Below are positions 1 to 8,278 of a stretch of 64,000 nt of DNA, piece by piece; the stretch's first letter is position 1, and each line of letters begins with the position of its first letter. The stretch lies in assembly GCA_020636275.1 (NCBI GenBank), contig JACJYD010000002.1:310001-374000 (forward strand). The letters are read 5' to 3'. A program made the position numbers and the translations under genes. The notes under the pieces are model-generated. The model saw only the letters and a program-made list of their open reading frames with translations, was not told the origin of the DNA and made no database searches. The stretch is from Lewinellaceae bacterium (GTDB taxonomy: Bacteria > Bacteroidota > Bacteroidia > Chitinophagales > Saprospiraceae).

Positions 1-998
1 CGGACGAGTTTGTCGATTTTCTGGAAACTACGGCTTTCGGTACGCAGCAAAACCTCTATCGCCATTTTTACATTCGCGAGTTTGTTGCCGATACCCCAGA
101 CACCGAGTTTTATTATGCCCGCGATGCGGAGAATGAACTGGTAGCCATCGTGGCTTTTTGCCGGCGGACTTTCATTGGTTCACCGCCTTATGAGGGGTTG
201 TACATCCGGTATTACGCCGCCTCTCCAAAGATCCGGGGAAAAAAACTGACCGGCCGGCTGAGCCGGATCGTACTGGAATGGCTGCGGGAGCAACAACAAG
301 ACCCGATCATTTTCTTCGGGTCCATTGAAGGTCGCAACAAAGCTTCCCGGGCCATTGCCGATAATCTGAACTTTGAAGCTTTCGCCCCTTTCCGGACCAC
401 GGGATTCAGCCGCTTCTTTCCAAAAGTGAAAGGAGATGTACAACGGGTCAGCGAAGAGGAATGGCGCGAATTGCTGCCCAAGCTCGATGCCCAGTATGCC
501 GACTACGAATTTTGGGGGCACGACTACCTCAATCTGCATAACGAGTACTATGTCTTGAAAAAAGACGGAAGGATCGTCTGCGGCGCCCAGGCGCATCCCG
601 CCCATTGGGTGGTGGAAAAAATGGCGGGTTTATTGGGGAAATACGTACTACCCATCATTCCCTACGTGCCTTTTTTGCGCAACGTCTTCAATCCCAATGC
701 CTTCCATTTTATCAACCTGGAGGCTTTTTATGTGGAGAAAGGGCATGAAGCCGATCTGGTCGACTTGTTTGAAAGCGTTTTGGCGATCAAGAAAAAGCAT
801 TCGATCCTGGTTTGGTTCGACGAGCGGGATCCGTTGTATCAATTTCTGGTTCGGCAAAATAAATTAGGGCTGCTTTCGCGTTTTACCAGCGATGCAAAAG
901 CCACCTTTATCGTCGATTTTTCCTGTTATGGAAAAGAGGATGCCGAAAAGCTCCGGGCAGCGAAGTACTGTTACCCGACGGGGTACGATTACATTTGA
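1..998 (+). CDS. GNAT-like acyltransferase, 5' truncated
   Basis: The reading frame is open from base 3, so the start lies outside the window; about 331 residues are visible. The middle part (roughly residues 55-115 of what is visible) reads like an acetyl-CoA-binding GNAT core: a beta strand 'GLYIRYYAASPKIRGKKL' followed by a helix and a strand with 'SIEGRNKASRAIADNLNF', the usual place where these enzymes grip the cofactor. The C-terminal half is a second alpha/beta region with aromatic patches, as in tandem or degenerate GNAT proteins. The substrate is unknown. A GTG at 150 could be taken as a start, but sensible protein sequence continues upstream of it. The 3' end overlaps the next gene by about 59 bases, which suggests translational coupling. 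Family assignment is moderate. Confidence 0.55.
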   Translation, partial: DEFVDFLETTAFGTQQNLYRHFYIREFVADTPDTEFYYARDAENELVAIVAFCRRTFIGSPPYEGLYIRYYAASPKIRGKKLTGRLSRIVLEWLREQQQDPIIFFGSIEGRNKASRAIADNLNFEAFAPFRTTGFSRFFPKVKGDVQRVSEEEWRELLPKLDAQYADYEFWGHDYLNLHNEYYVLKKDGRIVCGAQAHPAHWVVEKMAGLLGKYVLPIIPYVPFLRNVFNPNAFHFINLEAFYVEKGHEADLVDLFESVLAIKKKHSILVWFDERDPLYQFLVRQNKLGLLSRFTSDAKATFIVDFSCYGKEDAEKLRAAKYCYPTGYDYI

Positions 999-1869
999 GG
1001 TCCTGTCGCTTTTTCTCCTCATGAGCGCCTGTGTACAGCCACCGTCACAGCCGGAAACGCCTCCGCCGCCCGCGCCTGTCCAGGTAGCTGATACCTTACC
1101 CGTATTGCCGGCCTTTACGCCATTTGACCGGAGCTCCATCCGCGCGCGACTCGAAAAAAAGAAGGAAGCGGGCATCCCGCTGGTCGTGCACGTGTTCGTA
1201 CCGCTTTGCGACAACGAGCATCAGGGCATCATCCCCGTCAACGCCTCGCTGGGCGACGGTATGAACCTGAAGACCAACCTCTACTGGGGCGCCCGGTATG
1301 GGGTGAAATCCCATTTCAGGAACCGTTCTTCCTGGGAACTGCTCGAATCCCGCCCCGACCCCGGTCCAGATGTGCTGGAACGGGTGATCTTTAAAAAGAC
1401 CTATTCGCCCACCACCTCCGTGATCCTCATTGCCGATGCCTATCGGGGTGACCGGATGACGGAATGCGTCGCGGGATTTTTTTCGGCACTGGCGGGGGCT
1501 ACGCAGGATACCATTTATCAAATATTCGGCTCGCCCGATCTCCTCGCCTTTAACGGCCACAACGGTTTGATGGATTTTATCGACCTCGACCCGGAAATCG
1601 ACCGCGATACCCTTCGCAGGGATGCTGCCGTCATCGCCTGCGCCTCGAACGGCTATTTTCATGACCGGCTCAACTATGCAGGAGGCTATCCCCTCGTGAC
1701 CACCACCAACCTCATGGCGCCCGAAGCCTACGTCCTCGAAGCGGTGATCGACAGTTGGGCGCAAGGTCAAACTGAAAACGAGATCCTGAATTCGGCAGGG
1801 GTGGCGTATCACCACTACCAGCAATGTGGAGAGAAAGGAGCCCGGCGCCTGTTTACGGGAGGGTGGTAG
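940..1869 (+). CDS. Lipoprotein with clan-CD-peptidase-like His/Cys pair
   Basis: About 309 residues with the ATG at 940; an in-frame ATG at 928 is possible. The N terminus is basic (RRGT) and runs into a hydrophobic stretch ending LLMSAC, a lipobox-like site with Cys31, then a proline-rich linker, so the protein is probably a lipoprotein. The rest is not a family I can name. Two blocks stand out: 'LLAFNGHNG' with His207 and 'DAAVIACAS' with Cys234. Hydrophobic strands ending in HxG and in AC are how catalytic residues appear in caspase/gingipain-type (clan CD) peptidases. The His-Cys spacing of 27 is short for that clan, so this is inference. The start lies inside the upstream gene, indicating coupling. 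Confidence 0.6.
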   Translation: MPKSSGQRSTVTRRGTITFEVLSLFLLMSACVQPPSQPETPPPPAPVQVADTLPVLPAFTPFDRSSIRARLEKKKEAGIPLVVHVFVPLCDNEHQGIIPVNASLGDGMNLKTNLYWGARYGVKSHFRNRSSWELLESRPDPGPDVLERVIFKKTYSPTTSVILIADAYRGDRMTECVAGFFSALAGATQDTIYQIFGSPDLLAFNGHNGLMDFIDLDPEIDRDTLRRDAAVIACASNGYFHDRLNYAGGYPLVTTTNLMAPEAYVLEAVIDSWAQGQTENEILNSAGVAYHHYQQCGEKGARRLFTGGW

Positions 1870-1870
1870 G

Positions 1871-1902
1871 TTGTGTTTTTCGCATTAAAATACTTACTTT
1901 TG
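1871..1902 (+). promoter_or_regulatory. Bacteroidota-type promoter for sucC
   Basis: TACTTTTG at 1895-1902 fits the -7 consensus TAnnTTTG of this phylum, with TTG at 1871-1873 at the expected -33 distance. Transcription would start about 15 bases before the sucC ATG at 1925. Confidence 0.55.
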
Positions 1903-1924
1903 GCCCTGAAAAAAAACGCAACAC

Positions 1925-3127
1925 ATGAATCTGCACGAATATCAAGGCAAGGAGATCCTCAAGCGCTTCGGCGTGGGTATCCAGGAAGGTAGAGTAGCCG
2001 AAACGGTGGAAGAAGCCATCCAGGCCTACCACCAGCTTCGCGAAGAAACCGGCACTGAATGGGCCGTCGTCAAAGCCCAGATCCACGCGGGTGGCCGCGG
2101 AAAAGGCGGAGGGGTGAAACTCGCAAAAAACGAGAGCGACCTGCGCGAACACGCCGGCAATATCCTCGGCATGATGCTGAAAACTCCCCAGACCCCGGGC
2201 GGCATGAATGGCGCCGGTAAACTGGTGCGCAAGGTGCTCATCGCCGAAGATGCCTATCGTCCTGATTTCGATGCCTGCAAAGAATTTTACGTCTCCATCC
2301 TCATGGACCGGGAATCCAAGCGCAACGTGATCATCTACTCGACCGAAGGTGGGATGGATATCGAAAAAGTAGCGGAGGAGACGCCCCATCTCGTGCACAA
2401 GGAATATGTAGACCCGGCCCTTGGATTCCAGTCGTTCCAGGCGCGCAAGATCGCTTTCAACCTGGGCCTGGAAGGAAAGGCCTTCAAGGAAATGACGGGT
2501 TTCATCACGAAACTCTACCGGGCATTCGTAGGGGTCGACGCCAACCTCTTCGAGATCAACCCCTGCCTCAAGACGGCCGACGACCGCATCATCGCCGTCG
2601 ATAGCAAGGTAACCCTCGACGACAACGCCCTTTTCCGCCACACCGACCTGGAAGCGCTTCGCGACATTTCCGAAGAGGATCCCACCGAAGTGGAAGCCAA
2701 GGAATACGACCTCAACTACGTCAACCTCGACGGCAACGTGGGCTGCATGGTCAACGGCGCCGGTCTGGCCATGGCCACCATGGATATGATCAAACTCTAT
2801 GGCGGCGAGCCGGCCAACTTCCTCGACGTCGGCGGTACGGCCGATGCCAACCGGGTGGCCAACGCCTTCCGCATCATTCTGGCCGATGACCGCGTCAAGG
2901 CCATCCTCATCAATATCTTCGGGGGGATCGTGCGCTGCGACCGCGTTGCTCAGGGCGTTATTGACGCCTACAACCAGATCGGAAACATTCATATACCGAT
3001 CATTGTGCGCCTGCAGGGTACCAACGCCGATATCGCCAAAGAACTGCTCGACAAGAGTGGATTGGCGGTGCAGTCGGCTATCGAGCTGAAAGACGCGGCC
3101 GAACTGGTGAAGAAGGCGTTGGCGTAG
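1925..3127 (+). CDS. sucC: Succinyl-CoA synthetase beta subunit (ADP-forming)
   Basis: A 400-residue protein of normal SucC length. It begins with the family start MNLHEYQGKEILKRFGV, followed by the ATP-grasp fold containing 'KAQIHAGGRGKGGGVKLA' (nucleotide-binding loop), and near the C terminus the CoA-ligase motif 'NIFGGIVRCD'. With SucD it converts succinyl-CoA, ADP and phosphate to succinate, CoA and ATP in the TCA cycle. No sucD lies next to it, so the alpha subunit must be encoded elsewhere. The gene has its own promoter and a perfect 18-bp terminator hairpin downstream, so it is probably monocistronic. Confidence 0.97.
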   Translation: MNLHEYQGKEILKRFGVGIQEGRVAETVEEAIQAYHQLREETGTEWAVVKAQIHAGGRGKGGGVKLAKNESDLREHAGNILGMMLKTPQTPGGMNGAGKLVRKVLIAEDAYRPDFDACKEFYVSILMDRESKRNVIIYSTEGGMDIEKVAEETPHLVHKEYVDPALGFQSFQARKIAFNLGLEGKAFKEMTGFITKLYRAFVGVDANLFEINPCLKTADDRIIAVDSKVTLDDNALFRHTDLEALRDISEEDPTEVEAKEYDLNYVNLDGNVGCMVNGAGLAMATMDMIKLYGGEPANFLDVGGTADANRVANAFRIILADDRVKAILINIFGGIVRCDRVAQGVIDAYNQIGNIHIPIIVRLQGTNADIAKELLDKSGLAVQSAIELKDAAELVKKALA

Positions 3128-3152
3128 GTCTGTAGCCTTTTTTTGAAAGATA

Positions 3153-3193
3153 CAAATACAAAAGGGGCGCCTTTAGCGCCCCTTTTGTATTTG
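3153..3193 (+). terminator. Strong hairpin terminator after sucC
   Basis: Perfect 18-bp inverted repeat (CAAATACAAAAGGGGCGC and its complement) around a 5-base loop, 25 bases after the sucC stop. A-rich and T-rich outer arms make it usable on either strand. Confidence 0.85.
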
Positions 3194-3280
3194 GGAAATG
3201 GAAACAGCCTGAATTGATAAAAATCATTGGAATAATTGGAAAATCAGACTAACTGGAAGTGTCATTAATAAGCACCTCCT

Positions 3281-4150
3281 ATGAGACCCTGGCTGCCTTT
3301 CCTTTTTCTTCTGCTCCCATATTATCTCTTCTCTCAAGACACCCTCCTGCTTCAGTCCGGTGAAAAAAAACCATTCGACCGGCTTTACCGAACCCCCTAC
3401 CATTTTGAATATGAATGGGGCGGAGCCCGTTACTACTTGCCCCGTAGCGATTTTGATAAAATCATCCGCAAACTTCCAAAAAATGAATACTCCCTGTTTC
3501 TATTTTATGGATTTGGAGGGATTGGAGGCGAATTGTTCGGAGCAATTTGGGGCTGGTCTCCCCTTCCCGTTCCCCAGGGGGAGTATCCTGAAAGCGACTG
3601 GGGTACAAATAGCGTAATTGGCGGACTCCAATTACAATGGGGACACAGATGGAAAAACAGGACCATGCTCGGGGCTTTGGGAGGTGTGGAGAGCTATGGA
3701 TCTCCATTTTCCGAGGACTGGTGGGAGCGCCACACCGATCAACACATTGTCCTTTCCATCAGTAACTATGCGCATTATATTCATTTTGCCCTGTCGCCTT
3801 TTTACAGGATGTATTTCTTGCGAAACAATTTGTACCTGCAGACAGGACCATATGTTGGCATCCTGAAATATTCCATTTCTACCTTTTACAGGAACTACAA
3901 CACGATCAAGGTAGTGGATGAGTTGTATTCGGACAGAAAAGAATTCGTGGACTTTCACCCCGGCATCCAGGTGGGGGCGGGGTGGGCGCTGGCATACGGT
4001 GGCGGGGATGCACTTTGCCTGGAAGTTCAGTGGCATATCGGTTTTGGCCCCCAGGTCGCAGCGGTCCGGTATGGAGGAAAGGTCATGGTAAATGGGGGCG
4101 ACCTGAGTGCCATGCAGATGCAGTTCGGGGTGAAGTACAGTATTCGGTAA
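3281..4150 (+). CDS. Secreted protein, probable outer-membrane beta-barrel
   Basis: 289 residues. The N terminus MRPWLPFLFLLLPYYLFSQ is a signal peptide with a likely cleavage site at FSQ/D. The mature part alternates short aromatic/polar strands ('LYLQTGPYVGILKYSIS', 'ALCLEVQWHIGFGPQ') and ends in a strand 'MQMQFGVKYSIR', as in small outer-membrane barrels of this phylum. No catalytic motif is seen. It precedes a lipoprotein gene and a radical SAM gene on the same strand with short gaps, so all three may be one unit. This stretch looks less GC-rich than its neighbours. No name can be given. Confidence 0.6.
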   Translation: MRPWLPFLFLLLPYYLFSQDTLLLQSGEKKPFDRLYRTPYHFEYEWGGARYYLPRSDFDKIIRKLPKNEYSLFLFYGFGGIGGELFGAIWGWSPLPVPQGEYPESDWGTNSVIGGLQLQWGHRWKNRTMLGALGGVESYGSPFSEDWWERHTDQHIVLSISNYAHYIHFALSPFYRMYFLRNNLYLQTGPYVGILKYSISTFYRNYNTIKVVDELYSDRKEFVDFHPGIQVGAGWALAYGGGDALCLEVQWHIGFGPQVAAVRYGGKVMVNGGDLSAMQMQFGVKYSIR

Positions 4151-4190
4151 GGAGGCGGATAAAATTTTGTTCACAAATAATAATACCACC

Positions 4191-5834
4191 ATGCAACACC
4201 TAACGACCCCATTTTGGCGAAAAAGCCTTTCCTTCTTTCTGGCTTTTTTAATCCTGGTATATTCCACTGGCTGTCATTCCTATTTTAAGGTCCGCTATTT
4301 TCCTCCGGACCAGTTTTCCGATTTTCGGTATTATGCAAACTTGGACGATTATTTTGTACTTCACACAGCTTCTGGACTTTATCAATTAGATGGCATAACA
4401 TTTGACACAGCTTTTCTTTATGCCAGGATCGATACTGCTTCGGCTCCGGTTCATTACACTCCGGACCGAAAATATCCAAAATATCGAATCTATCCTTATG
4501 AGAAAACTATCGTCAAAGAAGTTCATTTCTACTTAAAAGATGATGTTGCGTTGCCGCTTGCTGAAAAAAAGATTTCCATACCATTGGCATCTTTGGAAAA
4601 GATTGAAGTAATTGATCCGGACAGTGGAAAGACTGTACTGGCTGTGTTAGGAAATTTAGTATTGGGATACTTCATCATTGGAATGATCCTCGTTATTATT
4701 TTCATCTTAACAAAAAGTTCATGTCCATACGTGTATGCCTATACGGGCGAATCCTATTTCATGCAGGGTGAAATTTATAGCGGAGCCATTTTTAAAGGAA
4801 TGGAGCGTCCTGATTTTCTACCATTACCAGACCTTCAGCCGGTAGACAACATCTACCGGATCCGGATTGCGAATGAATTGAAGGAGGAACAGCATACCAA
4901 CTTAGCCAATTTGGTAGTGGTCAACCACCCGGGAGGCACACAATGCTGGATAGACCAGGAGGGGAAACCCTATATTGTTTCCAATCCCAAAGCACCCTTT
5001 GAAGCTTTTTCGGAATCAGGGCGTGATTATTCGGCTGAAATGACGGCCGCCGATCACCATGCCTGTCTTTTCGATGAGGTGGATGCCGATACCAACCGAT
5101 TGTACCTCGGATTTGAAAATCCGGGATTTACAGAGGAAGGAACCTTACTCCTGAATGTGAAAAATTCTATTTGGGGGGAATATGTCTGTGGTGAATTCCT
5201 GAAAAAATTCGGGTATTTATACCCAACATGGATTAAGCTTCAAAATCGGAAACCTCCTGAAAAAGTGAAAGGAGGGCTTGATGAAATGGGCTTTCCACTT
5301 CGGGTTTACCTGGAAACTGACAATGGTTGGGAACTCATTCACAAAACAGAACTAACCGGTTCACTAATCGATCGGGATCTGGCTATTCCTGTCGACCTTT
5401 CCCGCGCCAAAAGCGAAACTCTGCACCTTCGACTGGAGAGCAATTTCCTGTTTTGGGAAGTGGATTATGCTGCCATGGACTACTCCTTATCCTCCGATAT
5501 GGAAGTAATGGAATTAAAGCCATTTCAAGCTTTTGGGACGACCGGAACGGATGCAATCCATGCGCTTTCAGAGGATGATGGCCTCTACCTCGACCACTGG
5601 AATACCGGAGATTGGACGGAAGTCCATTTTGAAGCACCGCATGTGCCGGAAGGATTTACTCAATCCTGTTTTTTACATTCCAAGGGATATTATAACCATG
5701 TTCGGGAATACACGCACGCGCCGGCGTTGGACGAATTGAAGAAATTTAAAGACCCGGCTTATTTCAATACTTTTTCAAAAGCCCTTTTCAAGAGCAAAAT
5801 GAAGGAGTTTGAAGAGGAGTATGTCCTGAATTGA
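4191..5834 (+). CDS. Large lipoprotein with internal membrane segment
   Basis: 547 residues from ATG 4191; a TTG at 4167 is in frame but adds a polar Asn-rich start. The signal 'FFLAFLILVYSTGC' ends in a lipobox Cys. Residues around 150-180 (LGNLVLGYFIIGMILVIIFIL) form a strong transmembrane helix, immediately followed by 'TKSSCPYVYAYTGESYFMQG'. After this come 'NELKEEQHTNLANLVVVNHP' and a long beta-rich domain. The SSCPYVYA block resembles a recurrent but uncharacterised family of cell-envelope proteins in Bacteroidota; that is recollection, not a search result. It lies between a barrel-like gene and a membrane-anchored radical SAM gene. Function unknown. Confidence 0.6.
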   Translation: MQHLTTPFWRKSLSFFLAFLILVYSTGCHSYFKVRYFPPDQFSDFRYYANLDDYFVLHTASGLYQLDGITFDTAFLYARIDTASAPVHYTPDRKYPKYRIYPYEKTIVKEVHFYLKDDVALPLAEKKISIPLASLEKIEVIDPDSGKTVLAVLGNLVLGYFIIGMILVIIFILTKSSCPYVYAYTGESYFMQGEIYSGAIFKGMERPDFLPLPDLQPVDNIYRIRIANELKEEQHTNLANLVVVNHPGGTQCWIDQEGKPYIVSNPKAPFEAFSESGRDYSAEMTAADHHACLFDEVDADTNRLYLGFENPGFTEEGTLLLNVKNSIWGEYVCGEFLKKFGYLYPTWIKLQNRKPPEKVKGGLDEMGFPLRVYLETDNGWELIHKTELTGSLIDRDLAIPVDLSRAKSETLHLRLESNFLFWEVDYAAMDYSLSSDMEVMELKPFQAFGTTGTDAIHALSEDDGLYLDHWNTGDWTEVHFEAPHVPEGFTQSCFLHSKGYYNHVREYTHAPALDELKKFKDPAYFNTFSKALFKSKMKEFEEEYVLN

Positions 5835-5866
5835 TGAGTTCTTAATCCTAACAAAAGGCCTTTCCC

Positions 5867-7078
5867 ATGGTTCGTGAAACGCATAATCCCGGAATAAATA
5901 CCACATCCCTGCCATTGTCTCCTTCCGTTGTTTCCAATCGATGGCAGAGATGGGTATTTATCGTTCGTTTGATAATTTTCTTCACCTTCCTGGTTTTTCG
6001 GAATACTGGTCGGTTTTCCAAAGTCGTACGCGTATTTAAAGTCTTACAAAAACGACATCGAACTGCGTACAAGTCCGGCATGTTGGGGAAAATAGCAAGG
6101 GTGGATGGGAAGATATTCTGGCATTTATTTTCCGGCGGTGCGCCCTCGGAAGCTTCCGGAAAAGGGTTATCCCAGGAGATATTCAGAATTCTTAATCCGG
6201 ATATACCTGGAAGACCAAGAACATTGATGCTGGCGATCACCAAAAGATGTCCACTTGCTTGTGAACACTGTTACGAAGCCGACCTTCTTAATGGAACTGA
6301 GATATGGAGCCGGGAAGACCTGGTAGAGATCGTCCGTCAATATCAGGAAGCGGGGATCTCCATGTTTTGGTTAGGGGGAGGAGAACCAATGGCCCGCTAT
6401 TCAGACCTTCGCTATTTACTCCAAAAATCCTCCGGAGCTTCGGAGTTTTGGATTGCCACTTCCGGATACCGAATGAATGATCAGGCAGCCAGGGACTTGA
6501 AGGCGGATGGACTGAATGGGGTAATTATCAGTCTGGATCACTTCGATCCCATGCTGCACAATCGTTTCAGAGGTTCGCCGCACGCTTTTCAATGGGCCGT
6601 TCGCGCATGTGTGGCGTGCAAAAGAGCCGGATTGGTCACCGTACTTTCAGTTTGTGCAACCCGGTCTTTTTCCACGGAAGCCAATGTTCGGAAGTACATG
6701 GAACTGGCAAAGGACCTTGGGGTTGCGTTTGTTTTGATGATAGAACCCAAAGCTGCCGGGCGCTATGCCGGAAAAGAAGTGGCACTATTTCCCGATCAGG
6801 TACAAATGCTCGAGCGACTAACCATGACCTACAATAACCACCCGGATTACAGGACTTATCCCATCCTTGAATATCCGGACATGCTCGGTCGCCTGGCTGG
6901 GTGTGGTGGAGCAGGTAATCGCCACTTGTACATCAATTCCAACGGAATGGTCCAAGTGTGTCCATTTTGCCAAACCGAAGTCGCAAAGGCATTGGCATTC
7001 AGCGCGGAGGAAACCATCCGGCTGGCTACCCGGATGAGCTGTCCGGTTACCACCGGATCAGCGCTCCTCCCCACGTAA
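5867..7078 (+). CDS. Membrane-anchored radical SAM protein with SPASM-like C-terminus
   Basis: 403 residues. Residues about 29-46 form a transmembrane helix, unusual for this superfamily. The radical SAM core begins near 118: Cys128, Cys132 and Cys135 in 'CPLACEHC' bind the [4Fe-4S] cluster that cleaves S-adenosylmethionine, and 'GGGEP' at 171-175 is the SAM-binding motif. Near the C terminus Cys347, Cys366, Cys369 and Cys393 resemble the auxiliary-cluster region of SPASM/twitch enzymes, often involved in peptide modification or cofactor synthesis. The substrate is not evident and no small precursor peptide was noticed nearby. The 3' end overlaps the convergent fabH end by 32 bases. The class is certain, the role unknown. 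Confidence 0.88.
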   Translation: MVRETHNPGINTTSLPLSPSVVSNRWQRWVFIVRLIIFFTFLVFRNTGRFSKVVRVFKVLQKRHRTAYKSGMLGKIARVDGKIFWHLFSGGAPSEASGKGLSQEIFRILNPDIPGRPRTLMLAITKRCPLACEHCYEADLLNGTEIWSREDLVEIVRQYQEAGISMFWLGGGEPMARYSDLRYLLQKSSGASEFWIATSGYRMNDQAARDLKADGLNGVIISLDHFDPMLHNRFRGSPHAFQWAVRACVACKRAGLVTVLSVCATRSFSTEANVRKYMELAKDLGVAFVLMIEPKAAGRYAGKEVALFPDQVQMLERLTMTYNNHPDYRTYPILEYPDMLGRLAGCGGAGNRHLYINSNGMVQVCPFCQTEVAKALAFSAEETIRLATRMSCPVTTGSALLPT

Positions 7079-8117
7079 AGCCACTGCCGAAAGCGGCAAT
7101 TGCAACGAGGTCTCCATCCTTCACCTTACCCGCCTCCCAGGCTTCGCAAAGGGCGATGGGGATAGAGGCTGCAGTCGTATTTCCGTATTTCTGAATGTTG
7201 CTCCACACCTGGTCGTCGCTTAGCCGCAGCAGGCGCTGTACGAACTGCGTGATGCGCAAATTGGCCTGGTGGGGGATGAACATGTTTATGGCGCTGGTCG
7301 GCAGTTGCACCTCTTCGAGCATTTCCTTGATGACTTCGGGGAATTTCTGCACGGCAAATTTGAAGACGAACTGGCCGTCCATGTATGGATAAAGCAGTCC
7401 GTCATCCACCATTTTCTGGGTAATGAACATACCGCCCAGGTCGAGGTCGGGGTCGAACCCATAGTCGACCTCGGCATCCTGATGGCTCTGATGGTAGCCG
7501 CAATGCGAGCCCGGACTGATGAAGCAGAGTTTTTCCGCGTAGTCGCCGTTGGAATGGAGTTTGGTCGTCAGAATACCTTTGCCTTCTTCCTCCGTGGGTT
7601 GGAGTACCACCGCCCCGGCGCCATCTCCAAAGATGACCGTTACGTTGCGGCCCTGGGTGGTATAATCGAGTCCCATCGAGTGCACTTCGGCGCCCACGAG
7701 CAGGATATTTTTATACATACCCGACTTGATGAACTGGTCGGCGACCGAAAGGCCGTAAACGAATCCGGAACATTGGTTGCGGATATCCAGGGCGCCGCAG
7801 GAAGTGTTGGTGATGCCCAATTCCCGTTGCAACAGAACCCCACAACCGGGGAAATAATAATCCGGACTAAGTGTGGCGAAGATGATAAAGTCGACTTCCT
7901 CCTTGGAAATGCCGGCGCGTTCCAGGGCGATGGTAGCGGCTTTAGCGGCGAGGGTCGTGGGTGTTTCCACGTATTTTTTGGCGTAGCGCCTTTCCTCAAT
8001 GCCGGTGCGTTCAATAATCCATTCGTTCGAAGTTTCCATCCACTGGGTGAGCTCTTCATTAGTCACCACGCGTTCAGGAACGTGAAAGCCGATCCCTGCG
8101 ATCTTTGTTCTGGGCAT
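7047..8117 (-). CDS. fabH: 3-oxoacyl-ACP synthase III family protein (FabH-like)
   Basis: 356 residues from the ATG at 8117, where the family start MPRTKIAGIGFHVPERVVTN begins; upstream in-frame codons belong to the leader. The thiolase-fold catalytic triad is present: Cys116 (NQCSG), His283 (IPHQANLR) and Asn313 (YGNTTAAS). It would condense acetyl-CoA or another acyl-CoA with malonyl-ACP to start fatty-acid synthesis. At 356 residues it is longer than E. coli FabH (317), with extra sequence around residues 195-250 ('SPGSHCGYHQSHQDAEVDYG'), so it could belong to the KASIII-like group acting on a special starter. It is divergent from purC and overlaps a radical SAM gene at its 3' end. A strong hairpin lies in its leader. 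Confidence 0.9.
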   Translation of the reverse strand: MPRTKIAGIGFHVPERVVTNEELTQWMETSNEWIIERTGIEERRYAKKYVETPTTLAAKAATIALERAGISKEEVDFIIFATLSPDYYFPGCGVLLQRELGITNTSCGALDIRNQCSGFVYGLSVADQFIKSGMYKNILLVGAEVHSMGLDYTTQGRNVTVIFGDGAGAVVLQPTEEEGKGILTTKLHSNGDYAEKLCFISPGSHCGYHQSHQDAEVDYGFDPDLDLGGMFITQKMVDDGLLYPYMDGQFVFKFAVQKFPEVIKEMLEEVQLPTSAINMFIPHQANLRITQFVQRLLRLSDDQVWSNIQKYGNTTAASIPIALCEAWEAGKVKDGDLVAIAAFGSGFTWGGALIRW

Positions 8118-8133
8118 AGCTGTTGGTTTATAG

Positions 8134-8171
8134 AAACAGGAGTGTGGAAGCTTAGCTCCACACTCCTGTTT
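8134..8171 (-). promoter_or_regulatory. Hairpin in the fabH 5' leader
   Basis: Perfect 15-bp inverted repeat (AAACAGGAGTGTGGA and complement) with an 8-base loop, ending 16 bases before the fabH ATG. A TAACTTTG promoter box on the same strand at 8217-8224 places it within the transcript. No T-run follows, so it is not an obvious terminator; mRNA stability or control of translation is possible. Confidence 0.5.
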
Positions 8172-8216
8172 ATGATTTAAAAGGATTTGCCATGGTCTTT
8201 TCCCGGTAGTACGAAA

Positions 8217-8254
8217 CAAAGTTAAAAAACCGGGACTAGAAATTCCTACCTTTG
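8217..8254. promoter_or_regulatory. Divergent promoter boxes for fabH and purC
   Basis: The minus strand reads TAACTTTG at 8224-8217, facing fabH. The plus strand reads TACCTTTG at 8247-8254, facing purC. Both match the TAnnTTTG -7 consensus. I see no clean -33 TTTG for either. Confidence 0.5.
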
Positions 8255-8278
8255 AACCGAAATCGCAACAGAAGCATT

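Noticed and set aside
7050..7078. Frameshift at the end of the radical SAM gene
   Set aside because: The last residues overlap fabH but the conserved C-terminal cysteine region is in frame, and no better continuation is seen in other frames.
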